Shown here piece by piece: positions 1-6,197 of a stretch of 6,299 nt of DNA. The stretch's first letter is position 1. Each line of letters opens with the position of its first letter. The notes beneath the pieces are model-generated. The model worked only from the letters and a program-made list of their open reading frames with translations, was not told the origin of the DNA and did no database searches. Source of the DNA: an uncultured Bacteroidales bacterium (GTDB lineage Bacteria > Bacteroidota > Bacteroidia > Bacteroidales > Lentimicrobiaceae). The stretch covers positions 1-6,299 of the forward strand of contig CALMDN010000295.1 of NCBI GenBank assembly GCA_937864935.1, in the 5' to 3' direction. The translations under genes and the position numbers were made by a program.

Positions 1-1
1 C

Positions 2-1039
2 GGCCCGAGAGGCAACCCTCGCGCGCCCCGAGAAGCCGGAACCTCCCGCGGAGTGCTGAGGGAGAAGGTAAGCTATTTCATATTTCTGCGCGACACTGAT
101 CAGCCCGGACTGACCGGAACCGGTGAATGCAGCATCATCCCCGGCCTCAGTCCCGACGACCGGCCCGGTCTTGAACACAGGATTGACGCCCTTTGCCGCG
201 AGGTTAACAGGCTTCCCGCAGAAACCATCAGCGATCTCTCCGGTTGGCCTGCTGTACAGACTGCCTTCACCATGGCTCTCGCCGACCTCAACAACGGGGG
301 CAGGGGGATCTGTTTTCCCTCCTCCTTTACTGAAGGAAAAACAGCCATCCCCAACCATGGACTAATCTGGATGAGCTCCCCCGGTGAAATGCTGAAACAG
401 ATAGAACAAAAGCTGCGGACAGGGCATCACACCATCAAAATGAAAATCGGAGCCTGGCCTATGGAAGAAGAACTCGCGGTTATAAAATCCATACGCCGGG
501 AATTCAGTGCAGCAGAGGTCGCAATCCGGCTTGACGCCAACGGCGCTTACACTCCTGCCGGAGCATTGAACATGCTGAACCACCTTGCAGGATATGAGAT
601 CCATTCGGTGGAGCAGCCCATACCGAAAGGAAACCACGAAGCCATGGCAGCACTGTGTGCTGATTCTCCGGTGGCCATTGCCCTCGACGAAGAGCTGATC
701 GGGGTAACTTTCCCCAACGCCAGAAGAAGCCTGCTTTCGCTGATCAAACCCGCCTTTCTTGTAATCAAACCCTCGTTGCTGGGCGGATTCAGTGCAGCAG
801 GTGACTGGGCAGAGGCTGCCGAAACAGCCGGTATTTCCTGGTGGACCAATTCTGCCCTCGAATCGGGCGTCGGGCTCAATGCCCTTGCTCAATGGACAGC
901 CTTCACCGGCAACAGGCAGGTACAGGGACTGGGCACCGGTGACCTCTATACATTTACCATCCCTTCTCCCATTGAAACCATCAACGGGTTTGTGCGTTAC
1001 AATCCGGAGAAAACGCTGGATTTAACATCCCTTATCTAA
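2..1039 (+). CDS. menC: o-succinylbenzoate synthase MenC, 5' end cut off by the window
   Basis: This enolase-superfamily enzyme dehydrates SHCHC to o-succinylbenzoate in cytoplasmic menaquinone synthesis. Counting from the GTG codon at 53, the visible barrel residues are K129 and K131 (IKMKIG), D161 (LDANGAY), E187 (SVEQPI), D212 (ALDEE) and K239 (VIKPSLLGG). These match the KxK pair, the three metal-binding acids and the second catalytic lysine of the OSBS family. The C-terminus (IPSPIETINGFVRYNP) is complete and family-like. The frame stays open from base 2 to the GTG and encodes AGTSRGVLREK across it; AGTSRGVL is, from memory, typical of the N-terminal cap of Bacteroidota MenC. I therefore treat the GTG as internal and the real start as upstream of the window. 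The gene is followed 12 nt later by menE on the same strand. The family call is firm; only the missing N-terminus is uncertain. Confidence 0.93.
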   Translation, partial: GPRGNPRAPREAGTSRGVLREKVSYFIFLRDTDQPGLTGTGECSIIPGLSPDDRPGLEHRIDALCREVNRLPAETISDLSGWPAVQTAFTMALADLNNGGRGICFPSSFTEGKTAIPNHGLIWMSSPGEMLKQIEQKLRTGHHTIKMKIGAWPMEEELAVIKSIRREFSAAEVAIRLDANGAYTPAGALNMLNHLAGYEIHSVEQPIPKGNHEAMAALCADSPVAIALDEELIGVTFPNARRSLLSLIKPAFLVIKPSLLGGFSAAGDWAEAAETAGISWWTNSALESGVGLNALAQWTAFTGNRQVQGLGTGDLYTFTIPSPIETINGFVRYNPEKTLDLTSLI

Positions 1040-1051
1040 CCATCCGTACCT

Positions 1052-2158
1052 ATGTCAGAAATTCCCGGCTCAATCATCCTCAACGGAATTCCCTATCAGG
1101 GCGGGGACCTGGTCAGGCTTGCCCGAAAACTGAAGGAGGAATCTCCTGCAGCATGGGAGCAGGCACTTGGTGCTTTTCTGTTGCAGTGGACCGGCAGCGC
1201 TGACTTCATGGAAGTTTTTACATCCGGTTCAACCGGCGCCCCGGCAGCACGAAACGTGAGTAAAAAGGCCATGGTTGCCTCGGCCAGGATGACCGTAATG
1301 CATTTCAGCCTCAGGGAAGGAAGCAATGCCCTGCTATGCCTCAGCACAACCACCATAGCCGGCATGATGATGGTGGTAAGGGCAATGGTTCAACGGATGA
1401 ACCTGATCACGGTTCCTCCCGGAGGTTCGCCGCTGGAGCATGTCACTGACGAAACCGGAATTGATTTTGCTGCCATGGTACCGGCACAGGTATACAATTC
1501 ACTGCAGGTTCCCGAAGAAGCTCTGAAGCTGCAATCCATCGGCACCCTGATTATCGGCGGGGCACCCCTCACCCCGGTGCTGGAGAGGAAACTGGAAATG
1601 CTTCCGGGCAATTTCTTTGCGACCTATGGAATGACCGAAACCCTTTCCCACATTGCGGTGAGGCGCTTGAACGGTCCTTTCCGCTCCAGGGAATTTACCA
1701 CCTTGCCGGGAATAACCCCGGGCACTGATGCCAGGGGATGCCTGACGGCTGCCGTGCCTTTCATTGAAGGTGGCACCATCGTTACCAACGATATGGTCAG
1801 GATGACCTCTGCCGGAACCTTCGAATGGCTCGGCAGGGCAGATTTTGTGATCAACTGCGGCGGCCGTAAACTGCATCCCGAACAGATCGAAAGGAAGGCG
1901 GCACAAATCATTGAGGGAAACCTTTTCGTTACCGGTTTGCCGGATGAAAAACTCGGGGAGGTACCGGTGCTGGTGCTGGAAGTGGTTGAAATACCCGAAA
2001 CCAATGCTGTAACCGGCATGCTTGACCGCTTAAAAACGGTCCTCATCAGGGAGGAGATGCCCAGGAAAATCCTGTTCAGCAGGAAATTTGCCTATACGGA
2101 AAGCGGAAAGATCAACCGGAACGAGAGCATGAAAACTGTGGTGAGGGACCTTGATTAA
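1052..2158 (+). CDS. menE: o-succinylbenzoate-CoA ligase MenE (short Bacteroidota form)
   Basis: This acyl-adenylate-forming enzyme uses ATP to activate o-succinylbenzoate and transfers it to CoA, the step after MenC. Adenylation motifs appear in order: P-loop TSGSTGAP (57-64), A5 TYGMTET (191-197), A8 WLGRADFVINCGG (259-271) leading to PEQIE, and A10 SGKINR with catalytic lysine K353. At 368 residues it is much shorter than the roughly 450-500 residue proteobacterial or Bacillus enzymes, because the N-terminal part before the P-loop is only about 56 residues; this is usual for Bacteroidota MenE. The P-loop normally continues TGxPK, but here residue 65 is Ala. The ATG at 1052 has no Shine-Dalgarno site in front of it, and the 12-nt gap after menC suggests cotranscription. 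The pathway context makes MenE much likelier than another acyl-CoA synthetase. Confidence 0.92.
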   Translation: MSEIPGSIILNGIPYQGGDLVRLARKLKEESPAAWEQALGAFLLQWTGSADFMEVFTSGSTGAPAARNVSKKAMVASARMTVMHFSLREGSNALLCLSTTTIAGMMMVVRAMVQRMNLITVPPGGSPLEHVTDETGIDFAAMVPAQVYNSLQVPEEALKLQSIGTLIIGGAPLTPVLERKLEMLPGNFFATYGMTETLSHIAVRRLNGPFRSREFTTLPGITPGTDARGCLTAAVPFIEGGTIVTNDMVRMTSAGTFEWLGRADFVINCGGRKLHPEQIERKAAQIIEGNLFVTGLPDEKLGEVPVLVLEVVEIPETNAVTGMLDRLKTVLIREEMPRKILFSRKFAYTESGKINRNESMKTVVRDLD

Positions 2159-2194
2159 ATTCAGACAGGAGGCCTGAATCCTTAATCAAGTCCC
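2145..2194. terminator. Bidirectional hairpin between converging menE and tsaB
   Basis: A long imperfect inverted repeat spans both stop codons. GGGAC (2145-2149) pairs with GTCCC (2190-2194), TTGATTAA (2151-2158) with TTAATCAA (2182-2189), and ATTCAG (2159-2164) with CTGAAT (2174-2179). This gives 19 base pairs interrupted by a bulged C at 2150 and a bulged CC at 2180-2181, with a 9-nt loop. The TAA stops of menE and tsaB lie symmetrically in the two arms. Placement between two gene ends suggests a shared terminator. There is only a weak T-rich stretch (2195-2207, + strand) and none clearly on the other strand, so it may act with Rho or as a 3'-end stabiliser. Confidence 0.65.
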
Positions 2195-2886
2195 TTGACT
2201 TTTGGTTTCCCGGCAATAAAATCCTTCAGGTAAAACGGTTCAAAATAAGCGGTGTCTTCAAACAATCCTGCATCGAAACTCCTGCCAGCCGGCAATACCA
2301 TATACCTGGCAGAGACCCCGAAATTATCAGCAAAAAGGATGTTCTGATGATTCAGCACAGTCCGGCATTTCAGTGCTCCGTCTCCACCCAGTATCAGCCG
2401 GTGGTTCCGGGCCAGATCGCTGAACGACGCTGCATCGATGATGTCGGCCGAGGTTTCCCTGAGCTGCTTCAGCGATGCATCGAAGAGTGCGGTATAAACT
2501 TCCATCCGGCGGGCATCAATCACCGGAACATACACCACAGGCAGCCCGTCTTCAGGCAGTGAAACTGTCTGCTTCATGCCCCATGCCATGGATTCGAGTG
2601 TTGCAACACTGATGAGGGGTTTATCGAGCCCGTAACACAGTCCCTTGGCGGTCGAAACGCCAATCCTGAGACCGGTATAAGAGCCGGGGCCTTTGCTCAC
2701 TGCCACCGCATCGAGGGCGGATCGCGCTATGCCGGTTTCCCGGAAGATCTCGTCCACAAACACGGTGACTACCCTCGAATGGGAGTTGTGCTCTGAAGTT
2801 TCTCTGAGGGCGAGTATTTTTTCCCCATCAGAGAGACAGACACTGCAGACAGCCGTTGCTGTCTCAATATTCAGAATTAACGCCAT
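2182..2886 (-). CDS. tsaB: tRNA threonylcarbamoyladenosine biosynthesis protein TsaB
   Basis: TsaB (YeaZ) is the non-catalytic, ASKHA-fold partner of TsaD. With TsaD and TsaE it transfers the threonylcarbamoyl group made by TsaC to A37 of ANN-decoding tRNAs in the cytoplasm. Visible hallmarks are the N-terminal strand NIETAT (6-11), the signature KGPGSYTGLRIG (65-76), IDARRMEVY (123-131) and the C-terminal EPFYLKDF (216-223). The 234-residue length is normal, and there is no metal-binding HxxxH motif, which separates it from TsaD. The ATG follows the adaptor stop by 15 nt, and GGGAG lies about 10 nt upstream of it, consistent with a translated operon mate. The gene is last in the minus-strand run and converges on menE. 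Its function need not relate to efflux; the linkage is probably transcriptional. Confidence 0.95.
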   Translation of the reverse strand: MALILNIETATAVCSVCLSDGEKILALRETSEHNSHSRVVTVFVDEIFRETGIARSALDAVAVSKGPGSYTGLRIGVSTAKGLCYGLDKPLISVATLESMAWGMKQTVSLPEDGLPVVYVPVIDARRMEVYTALFDASLKQLRETSADIIDAASFSDLARNHRLILGGDGALKCRTVLNHQNILFADNFGVSARYMVLPAGRSFDAGLFEDTAYFEPFYLKDFIAGKPKVKGLD

Positions 2887-2901
2887 GATTATCCGACTCC
2901 C

Positions 2902-4257
2902 CTACTTCCTGAACAACTCTTCCTTGTCAACCGCCTTGATTTTATCACCGTCTTTAAGGGTCTTTGAAACCGCCCGGTAAGGCCCACTGATGACCTCATC
3001 CCCTGCTTTCAGTCCTTCGGTGATGGTGATGTGACTGTTGTCCTGAATACCGGTTTTCACTTTCCGTAGCCTGGCCTTTCCTTCACTCACGAGAAAAACA
3101 TACTCCTGTATGGGTTCATTCTTCTTCTCAGCGTTGTCAGTTTCCTTGCCCTCAGATTCCTTCTGATTCCGTTCAGCCTTCATTTTGGTGGAATCTTCGC
3201 GGGTGGTAACTGCCTGTATGGGTACTGCCAGCACATTGTGCACCGATTCTGTCTGGATATCTACCGTTGCAGACATTCCGGGCCTGAATGGGGAGGCATT
3301 GGGCCGGTCGGCAGGTACCAGATCGGTGTATGATTCGGGGAGCATGCGGATTTTTACATCGAAATTGGTCACCTGATCGGCACTGAGTCCGCTGATGTTG
3401 GCCGAAGTGGCAATCTCGGTCACCACCCCCTTAAACTTGCGGTTGAGGTATGAATCAACTTCCACCAGAGCAGTATCGTTGAGGGCTACCCTCACGATGT
3501 CGTTCTCGTTAACACTCACGATGACCTCCATCACGGCGAGGTTGGCAATGCGGAGAATTTCGGTACCGGCAGAAAACTGCGAAGCTCCGGCGACCCTTTC
3601 GCCCTTCTCAACATTCAGTTTTGAAATTGTTCCGGATACCGGGGCATAAATCGAAGTCTTGTAGAGATTCTCTCCGGCTTCTTTCACCGAAGCTTCAGCA
3701 CTCTTTACGGCAAAGTCGGCGCCCTTCACATTCTCTTCTGCTGCTGTTACTTCTGCCTTTGCGACTTCAAAAGCCGATTTGGCCGCATCATATTCCGAGG
3801 CAGAAATGGCTTTCTGGTTCCACAACTGCTGATTACGCTCGTAGCTTGCTTTCGCATTGATGAACTGCGCCTGTACCTGGGCTAACCTCGCCCGCGCGTT
3901 GGCAAGGCTGGCCTTTTGTGTGTTGAGACTGGCCTGAATGCGGTCGAAGTTGGAAGCATAGATTTTCGGATCGATGCGTGCAAGCAGGGTGCCGGCCTTC
4001 ACTTCATCACCCTCCCTGACAAACACTTCTATCACCTCCCCGCTGACATCCGGTGAGATCTTTACTTCTGCTTCCGGCTGAATCTTCCCGTTGGCCGAAA
4101 CCGTTTCTATGATTGATCTCGCGGAAGCCTTTTCGGTGGTGACCTTTACGACTTCTTCTTCACCAATGAACCCCTTTTTACGGGCCACAGCCAATACAAC
4201 AATGAGCACAATCAGGATACCGATTCCTATCCTGATCAGATTTTTTCTCTTTTTCAT
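2902..4257 (-). CDS. Periplasmic adaptor of a tripartite efflux system (MacA/HlyD-RND type)
   Basis: This is a membrane fusion protein that links an inner-membrane pump to a TolC channel across the periplasm. A lysine-rich start and one hydrophobic segment (about 8-26) act as an uncleaved N-terminal anchor; there is no lipobox. Next come the first half of a lipoyl domain (about 62-96), a long alpha-helical hairpin rich in Ala, Lys and Glu (about 98-200), the second lipoyl half (YAPVSGTISKLNVEKGE, 204-220), a beta-barrel (about 242-345, with FRPGMSA at 324-330), and a C-terminal membrane-proximal domain (about 346-450). A charged linker lies at 355-383. The layout and single anchor fit MacA-like adaptors of ABC exporters best, but an RND partner cannot be excluded and the substrate is unknown. 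AAAGGA lies 5 nt before the ATG. It is downstream of tolC and 15 nt upstream of tsaB; no pump gene is adjacent. Confidence 0.9.
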   Translation of the reverse strand: MKKRKNLIRIGIGILIVLIVVLAVARKKGFIGEEEVVKVTTEKASARSIIETVSANGKIQPEAEVKISPDVSGEVIEVFVREGDEVKAGTLLARIDPKIYASNFDRIQASLNTQKASLANARARLAQVQAQFINAKASYERNQQLWNQKAISASEYDAAKSAFEVAKAEVTAAEENVKGADFAVKSAEASVKEAGENLYKTSIYAPVSGTISKLNVEKGERVAGASQFSAGTEILRIANLAVMEVIVSVNENDIVRVALNDTALVEVDSYLNRKFKGVVTEIATSANISGLSADQVTNFDVKIRMLPESYTDLVPADRPNASPFRPGMSATVDIQTESVHNVLAVPIQAVTTREDSTKMKAERNQKESEGKETDNAEKKNEPIQEYVFLVSEGKARLRKVKTGIQDNSHITITEGLKAGDEVISGPYRAVSKTLKDGDKIKAVDKEELFRK

Positions 4258-4438
4258 TTTTTCCTTTGTTACTGTATTTTAACGAAATTTCACCGGGCCC
4301 TCTCTATGACCCGGTGAATGTTGCAATCTTTATTGATCCGCTCTTTGATCCATCAAAAGATTTGCCCGGTTTGTCTGCCTCTGAAAGCAGACCATTGCCC
4401 GTGGAACTTTTGCTGGCTGGAAATCCTTTGGTTAAATA
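4258..4438 (-). other. 181-nt spacer between tolC and the adaptor gene
   Basis: This gap inside an apparent operon is long compared with the 15-nt gap after it. I find no convincing gene: the short open stretches on either strand have no recognisable protein character. On the minus strand it holds a near-palindrome (4344-4349 with 4352-4357), then a GC-rich hairpin (4291-4316), then a purine-rich ribosome-binding stretch directly before the adaptor ATG. It may carry an internal promoter, an attenuator or an mRNA-processing site that sets the channel-to-adaptor ratio; the sequence alone does not decide. Confidence 0.5.
4291..4316 (-). repeat. GC-rich hairpin in the adaptor 5' leader
   Basis: CACCGGG (4291-4297) and CCCGGTG (4310-4316) are perfect inverted arms of 7 bp around a 12-nt loop that itself contains GGGCCC overlapping one arm. 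A/T pairs extend the stem slightly. It lies about 33 nt upstream of the adaptor ATG. No run of T follows on either strand, so it is not a standard intrinsic terminator. A leader structure affecting mRNA stability or translation after tolC is more plausible. Confidence 0.5.
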
Positions 4439-5878
4439 CTACTGCCTTTTGAGACTGAGTGGTTTGCCCATGTAAAAGTCAAGGACCGTGGTTTTAAAAA
4501 TAAAATCATACCTCGACTGCAGCTGTTCTGATTCAGCGTTAGAAAGGTCCTTTTTCGCATTGTTGTAATCTACCGAATTCATGATCCCGACTTCAAATTT
4601 CTGTTCGGCGTAACGGAAAGATTCACGCGTTGCATTCACCTTCTTCTCTGAAGCACGGAACTGCTTGAGCGAAGCATTGGCATCGGCCCAGGCCTGTTGA
4701 ATGGTTTTTCTGAGCTGCATTTTCTCGAGTTCATATTCCAGTCTCGAATTTTCGACCGATATTTTCGCCTTGCTGACCATGGTGCGACTCTGCCAGCCGT
4801 TAAAAACGGGTATGGTCAGGTAAAGTCCTATGGTCTGGTTGTTGTTGTCCTGTATCTGATCACTCCAGGCTTTGGTTTTGTAAGTATAATCAACCCAGGG
4901 TGAATAAACGGGATACGAAACAGACTCTGCGCCGACAGCATAGCCAATCAGCCTGTCTTCAGCAGGCAATGTCTGGTCAATTACCTGACTTGCACCTGAA
5001 TAACCTGTTCCCCAGCTACCGCTCAGTCCTAGTGAAGGGTAGTAGCTGCCTTTGGCTCTTTCGAGCTGCTTTTCACTGCTCTGTAAACGGTATTCCGATG
5101 CCTGGATTTCAGGCATATGCTCTTTCGCATAAGTAAAAATCTGGTCAGGATTGGCAACCAGCGAGGGTTCACCATCGATAACCAGCGCAGGAACCTCAAT
5201 ATCAAAGCCATCGGCTGTCGGAAGGTCAAGCAGCTGACTCAGTGTCAGCAGGGAAATGCTGAGGTTGTTCCCGGCTTCAATCAGGCTTGACTCTTCCACG
5301 GCATACTGGGCTTCGATGGTATAGGCATCGCCCGCAGCCATGGTACCGGCATTTACCAGTTTCTTCATACGGTCAACCTGCTGGCTGGTGATTTCCAGCT
5401 GATTGCTGCGGATATTTACCAGCTCCTTATAGAAAAGTACCTGCAGATAGAAGGTCGCAATGTTGAGAGATATGTCGTTCAGCAAACGATCGGCATCCTT
5501 CTGGGAAGCCAGCAGATTCAGCTGGTTCTGTTTGATGGTGTTCAGTTTCTGGAATCCGTTAAACAGGGTTACCCCACTCTGGAGGTAAAAGTTATTCGAC
5601 TGTACACGGCTGGTCGCAAACTGGTTGGTATAACGGTCAATGGTTTGCCCGTAATTGTACGCATGGGAAGCATTTCCTGTAACCGAAGGCAGCAGATCGA
5701 GCTTCGATTGCAGCACATCTGCCTTCGCAGCTTCAACAAGCAGCATCTGTTGTTTAACCTGCAGGTTGTTGGTAAGGGCATGGTTCACACATTGCTCGAG
5801 TGTCCATACCTGTTGCGCTGCAGCAGGCAAGGTGAACATTGCAATAAGACCAGCGATGATGGCAATTTGTTTTTTCAT
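4439..5878 (-). CDS. TolC-family outer-membrane efflux channel
   Basis: This is the outer-membrane exit duct of a tripartite exporter. Residues 1-21 form a signal peptide (MKKQ start, hydrophobic IIAGLIAMF, predicted cut after PAAA before QQ), so it is exported and not a lipoprotein. Two tandem outer-membrane efflux protein repeats follow, about 26-220 and 245-472. Each has a beta-strand pair (LLPSVTGNASHAYNYG at 62-77 with GVTLFNGFQ at 102-110; YYPSLGLSGSWG at 279-290 with GLYLTIPVFNGW at 351-362) and long helices, including FEVGIMNSVDYNNAKKDL (428-445) near the end. The 479-residue length is normal for the family. It is the first gene of the minus-strand group and is followed by its likely adaptor partner. 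The substrate cannot be read from the sequence. The ATG is chosen because it gives an intact signal peptide; AAAGGA lies 13 nt upstream. Confidence 0.93.
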   Translation of the reverse strand: MKKQIAIIAGLIAMFTLPAAAQQVWTLEQCVNHALTNNLQVKQQMLLVEAAKADVLQSKLDLLPSVTGNASHAYNYGQTIDRYTNQFATSRVQSNNFYLQSGVTLFNGFQKLNTIKQNQLNLLASQKDADRLLNDISLNIATFYLQVLFYKELVNIRSNQLEITSQQVDRMKKLVNAGTMAAGDAYTIEAQYAVEESSLIEAGNNLSISLLTLSQLLDLPTADGFDIEVPALVIDGEPSLVANPDQIFTYAKEHMPEIQASEYRLQSSEKQLERAKGSYYPSLGLSGSWGTGYSGASQVIDQTLPAEDRLIGYAVGAESVSYPVYSPWVDYTYKTKAWSDQIQDNNNQTIGLYLTIPVFNGWQSRTMVSKAKISVENSRLEYELEKMQLRKTIQQAWADANASLKQFRASEKKVNATRESFRYAEQKFEVGIMNSVDYNNAKKDLSNAESEQLQSRYDFIFKTTVLDFYMGKPLSLKRQ

Positions 5879-6019
5879 TTTGGCTTGTTTTTCCTTTGAG
5901 GTTGCTTCAGGATTCTTCCGTCCGCAGAAACAGTTATTACTAAAGATAATGCCAGAAATTATAAAGCATTAATCATCCGTGTGTTACACCAATCACCTCC
6001 TGACCGATTGTTCGATTCC

Positions 6020-6066
6020 GCTCAGTTCAGGTTCGCCTTCGAACACCTGAAGCCTCAGGGCTGAGC
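6020..6066. repeat. Nested inverted repeat able to form alternative stems
   Basis: GCTCAG (6020-6025) is complementary to CTGAGC (6061-6066). Inside it, TTCAGG (6026-6031) pairs with CCTGAA (6046-6051) and TTCG (6032-6035) with CGAA (6040-6043) around the loop CCTT, with a CA bulge at 6044-6045. In all, 16 pairs are possible. The unpaired stretch 6052-6060 carries a second CTCAG copy (6054-6058) that could instead pair with CTGAG (6061-6065), so two folds compete. No T run follows on either strand. It may be a regulator-binding site or a leader RNA element; its role is unknown. Confidence 0.5.
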
Positions 6067-6155
6067 TGAATAACCATATCCCGCACCGAAACTATTGTTC
6101 AAATTTATGGCTTTGATCTGTATAATTGGACTAATTTTACGAAAATTTAACCGCC

Positions 6156-6170
6156 ACCTGGTCATCAGGT
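6156..6170 (+). repeat. Small inverted repeat just upstream of the right-edge gene
   Basis: ACCTG (6156-6160) and CAGGT (6166-6170) form a perfect 5-bp inverted repeat around GTCAT, ending 27 nt before the ATG at 6198. It lies where a 5' leader or operator would be expected. It is short enough that chance is a serious alternative. Confidence 0.3.
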
Positions 6171-6197
6171 TCAATACATAAACAAAACCAAGTCGCT

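Larger units (their letters stand above)
5879..6197. promoter_or_regulatory. Divergent intergenic region upstream of tolC and the right-edge secreted gene
   Basis: This 319-nt region should hold the promoters of two diverging genes. I see no protein-coding signal in it. On the minus strand TATCTTTA (5948 down to 5941) matches 7 of 8 positions of the Bacteroidota -7 consensus TAnnTTTG and would give a leader of about 55 nt for tolC, but no good -33 TTTG sits at the usual distance. On the plus strand TAATTTTA (6132-6139) also matches 7 of 8, with TTTG at 6112-6115, but the 16-nt spacing is shorter than usual. A second choice is TATAATTG (6121-6128) with TTG at 6095-6097. These promoter guesses are weak. 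The region also contains a structured element at 6020-6066. Confidence 0.4.

Noticed and set aside
53..55. GTG as the true start of menC
   Set aside because: The frame is open upstream and encodes a family-like motif across the GTG, and no ribosome-binding site precedes it.
362..892. Minus-strand open frame of 176 residues inside menC
   Set aside because: It lies entirely antisense to a gene with intact catalytic motifs; its Cys/Phe-rich translation resembles no family I know.
1499..1906. Minus-strand open frame of 135 residues inside menE
   Set aside because: It overlaps the conserved adenylation core of menE, has no start context, and has no protein-like character.
2902..4257. Adaptor as a lipoprotein of the AcrA type
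   Set aside because: There is no cysteine after the N-terminal hydrophobic stretch, so it is more likely held by an uncleaved anchor as in MacA or HlyD.
4291..4316. Classical Rho-independent terminator after tolC
   Set aside because: The stem is good, but the bases after it on the minus strand are AAATTTCGTT, not a T run, and the adaptor follows on the same strand.
4266..4475. Plus-strand open frame of 69 residues in the tolC-adaptor spacer
   Set aside because: It overlaps the end of tolC, lacks a ribosome-binding site and shows no domain or signal features.
5655..5972. Plus-strand open frame of 105 residues over the tolC start
   Set aside because: It is antisense to the tolC signal peptide and first repeat; its composition is what the opposite strand of that gene would produce.
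5979..5990. GTGT-T-ACAC palindrome as a regulator operator
   Set aside because: The arms are only 4 bp and no regulator gene is nearby; chance occurrence is likely.
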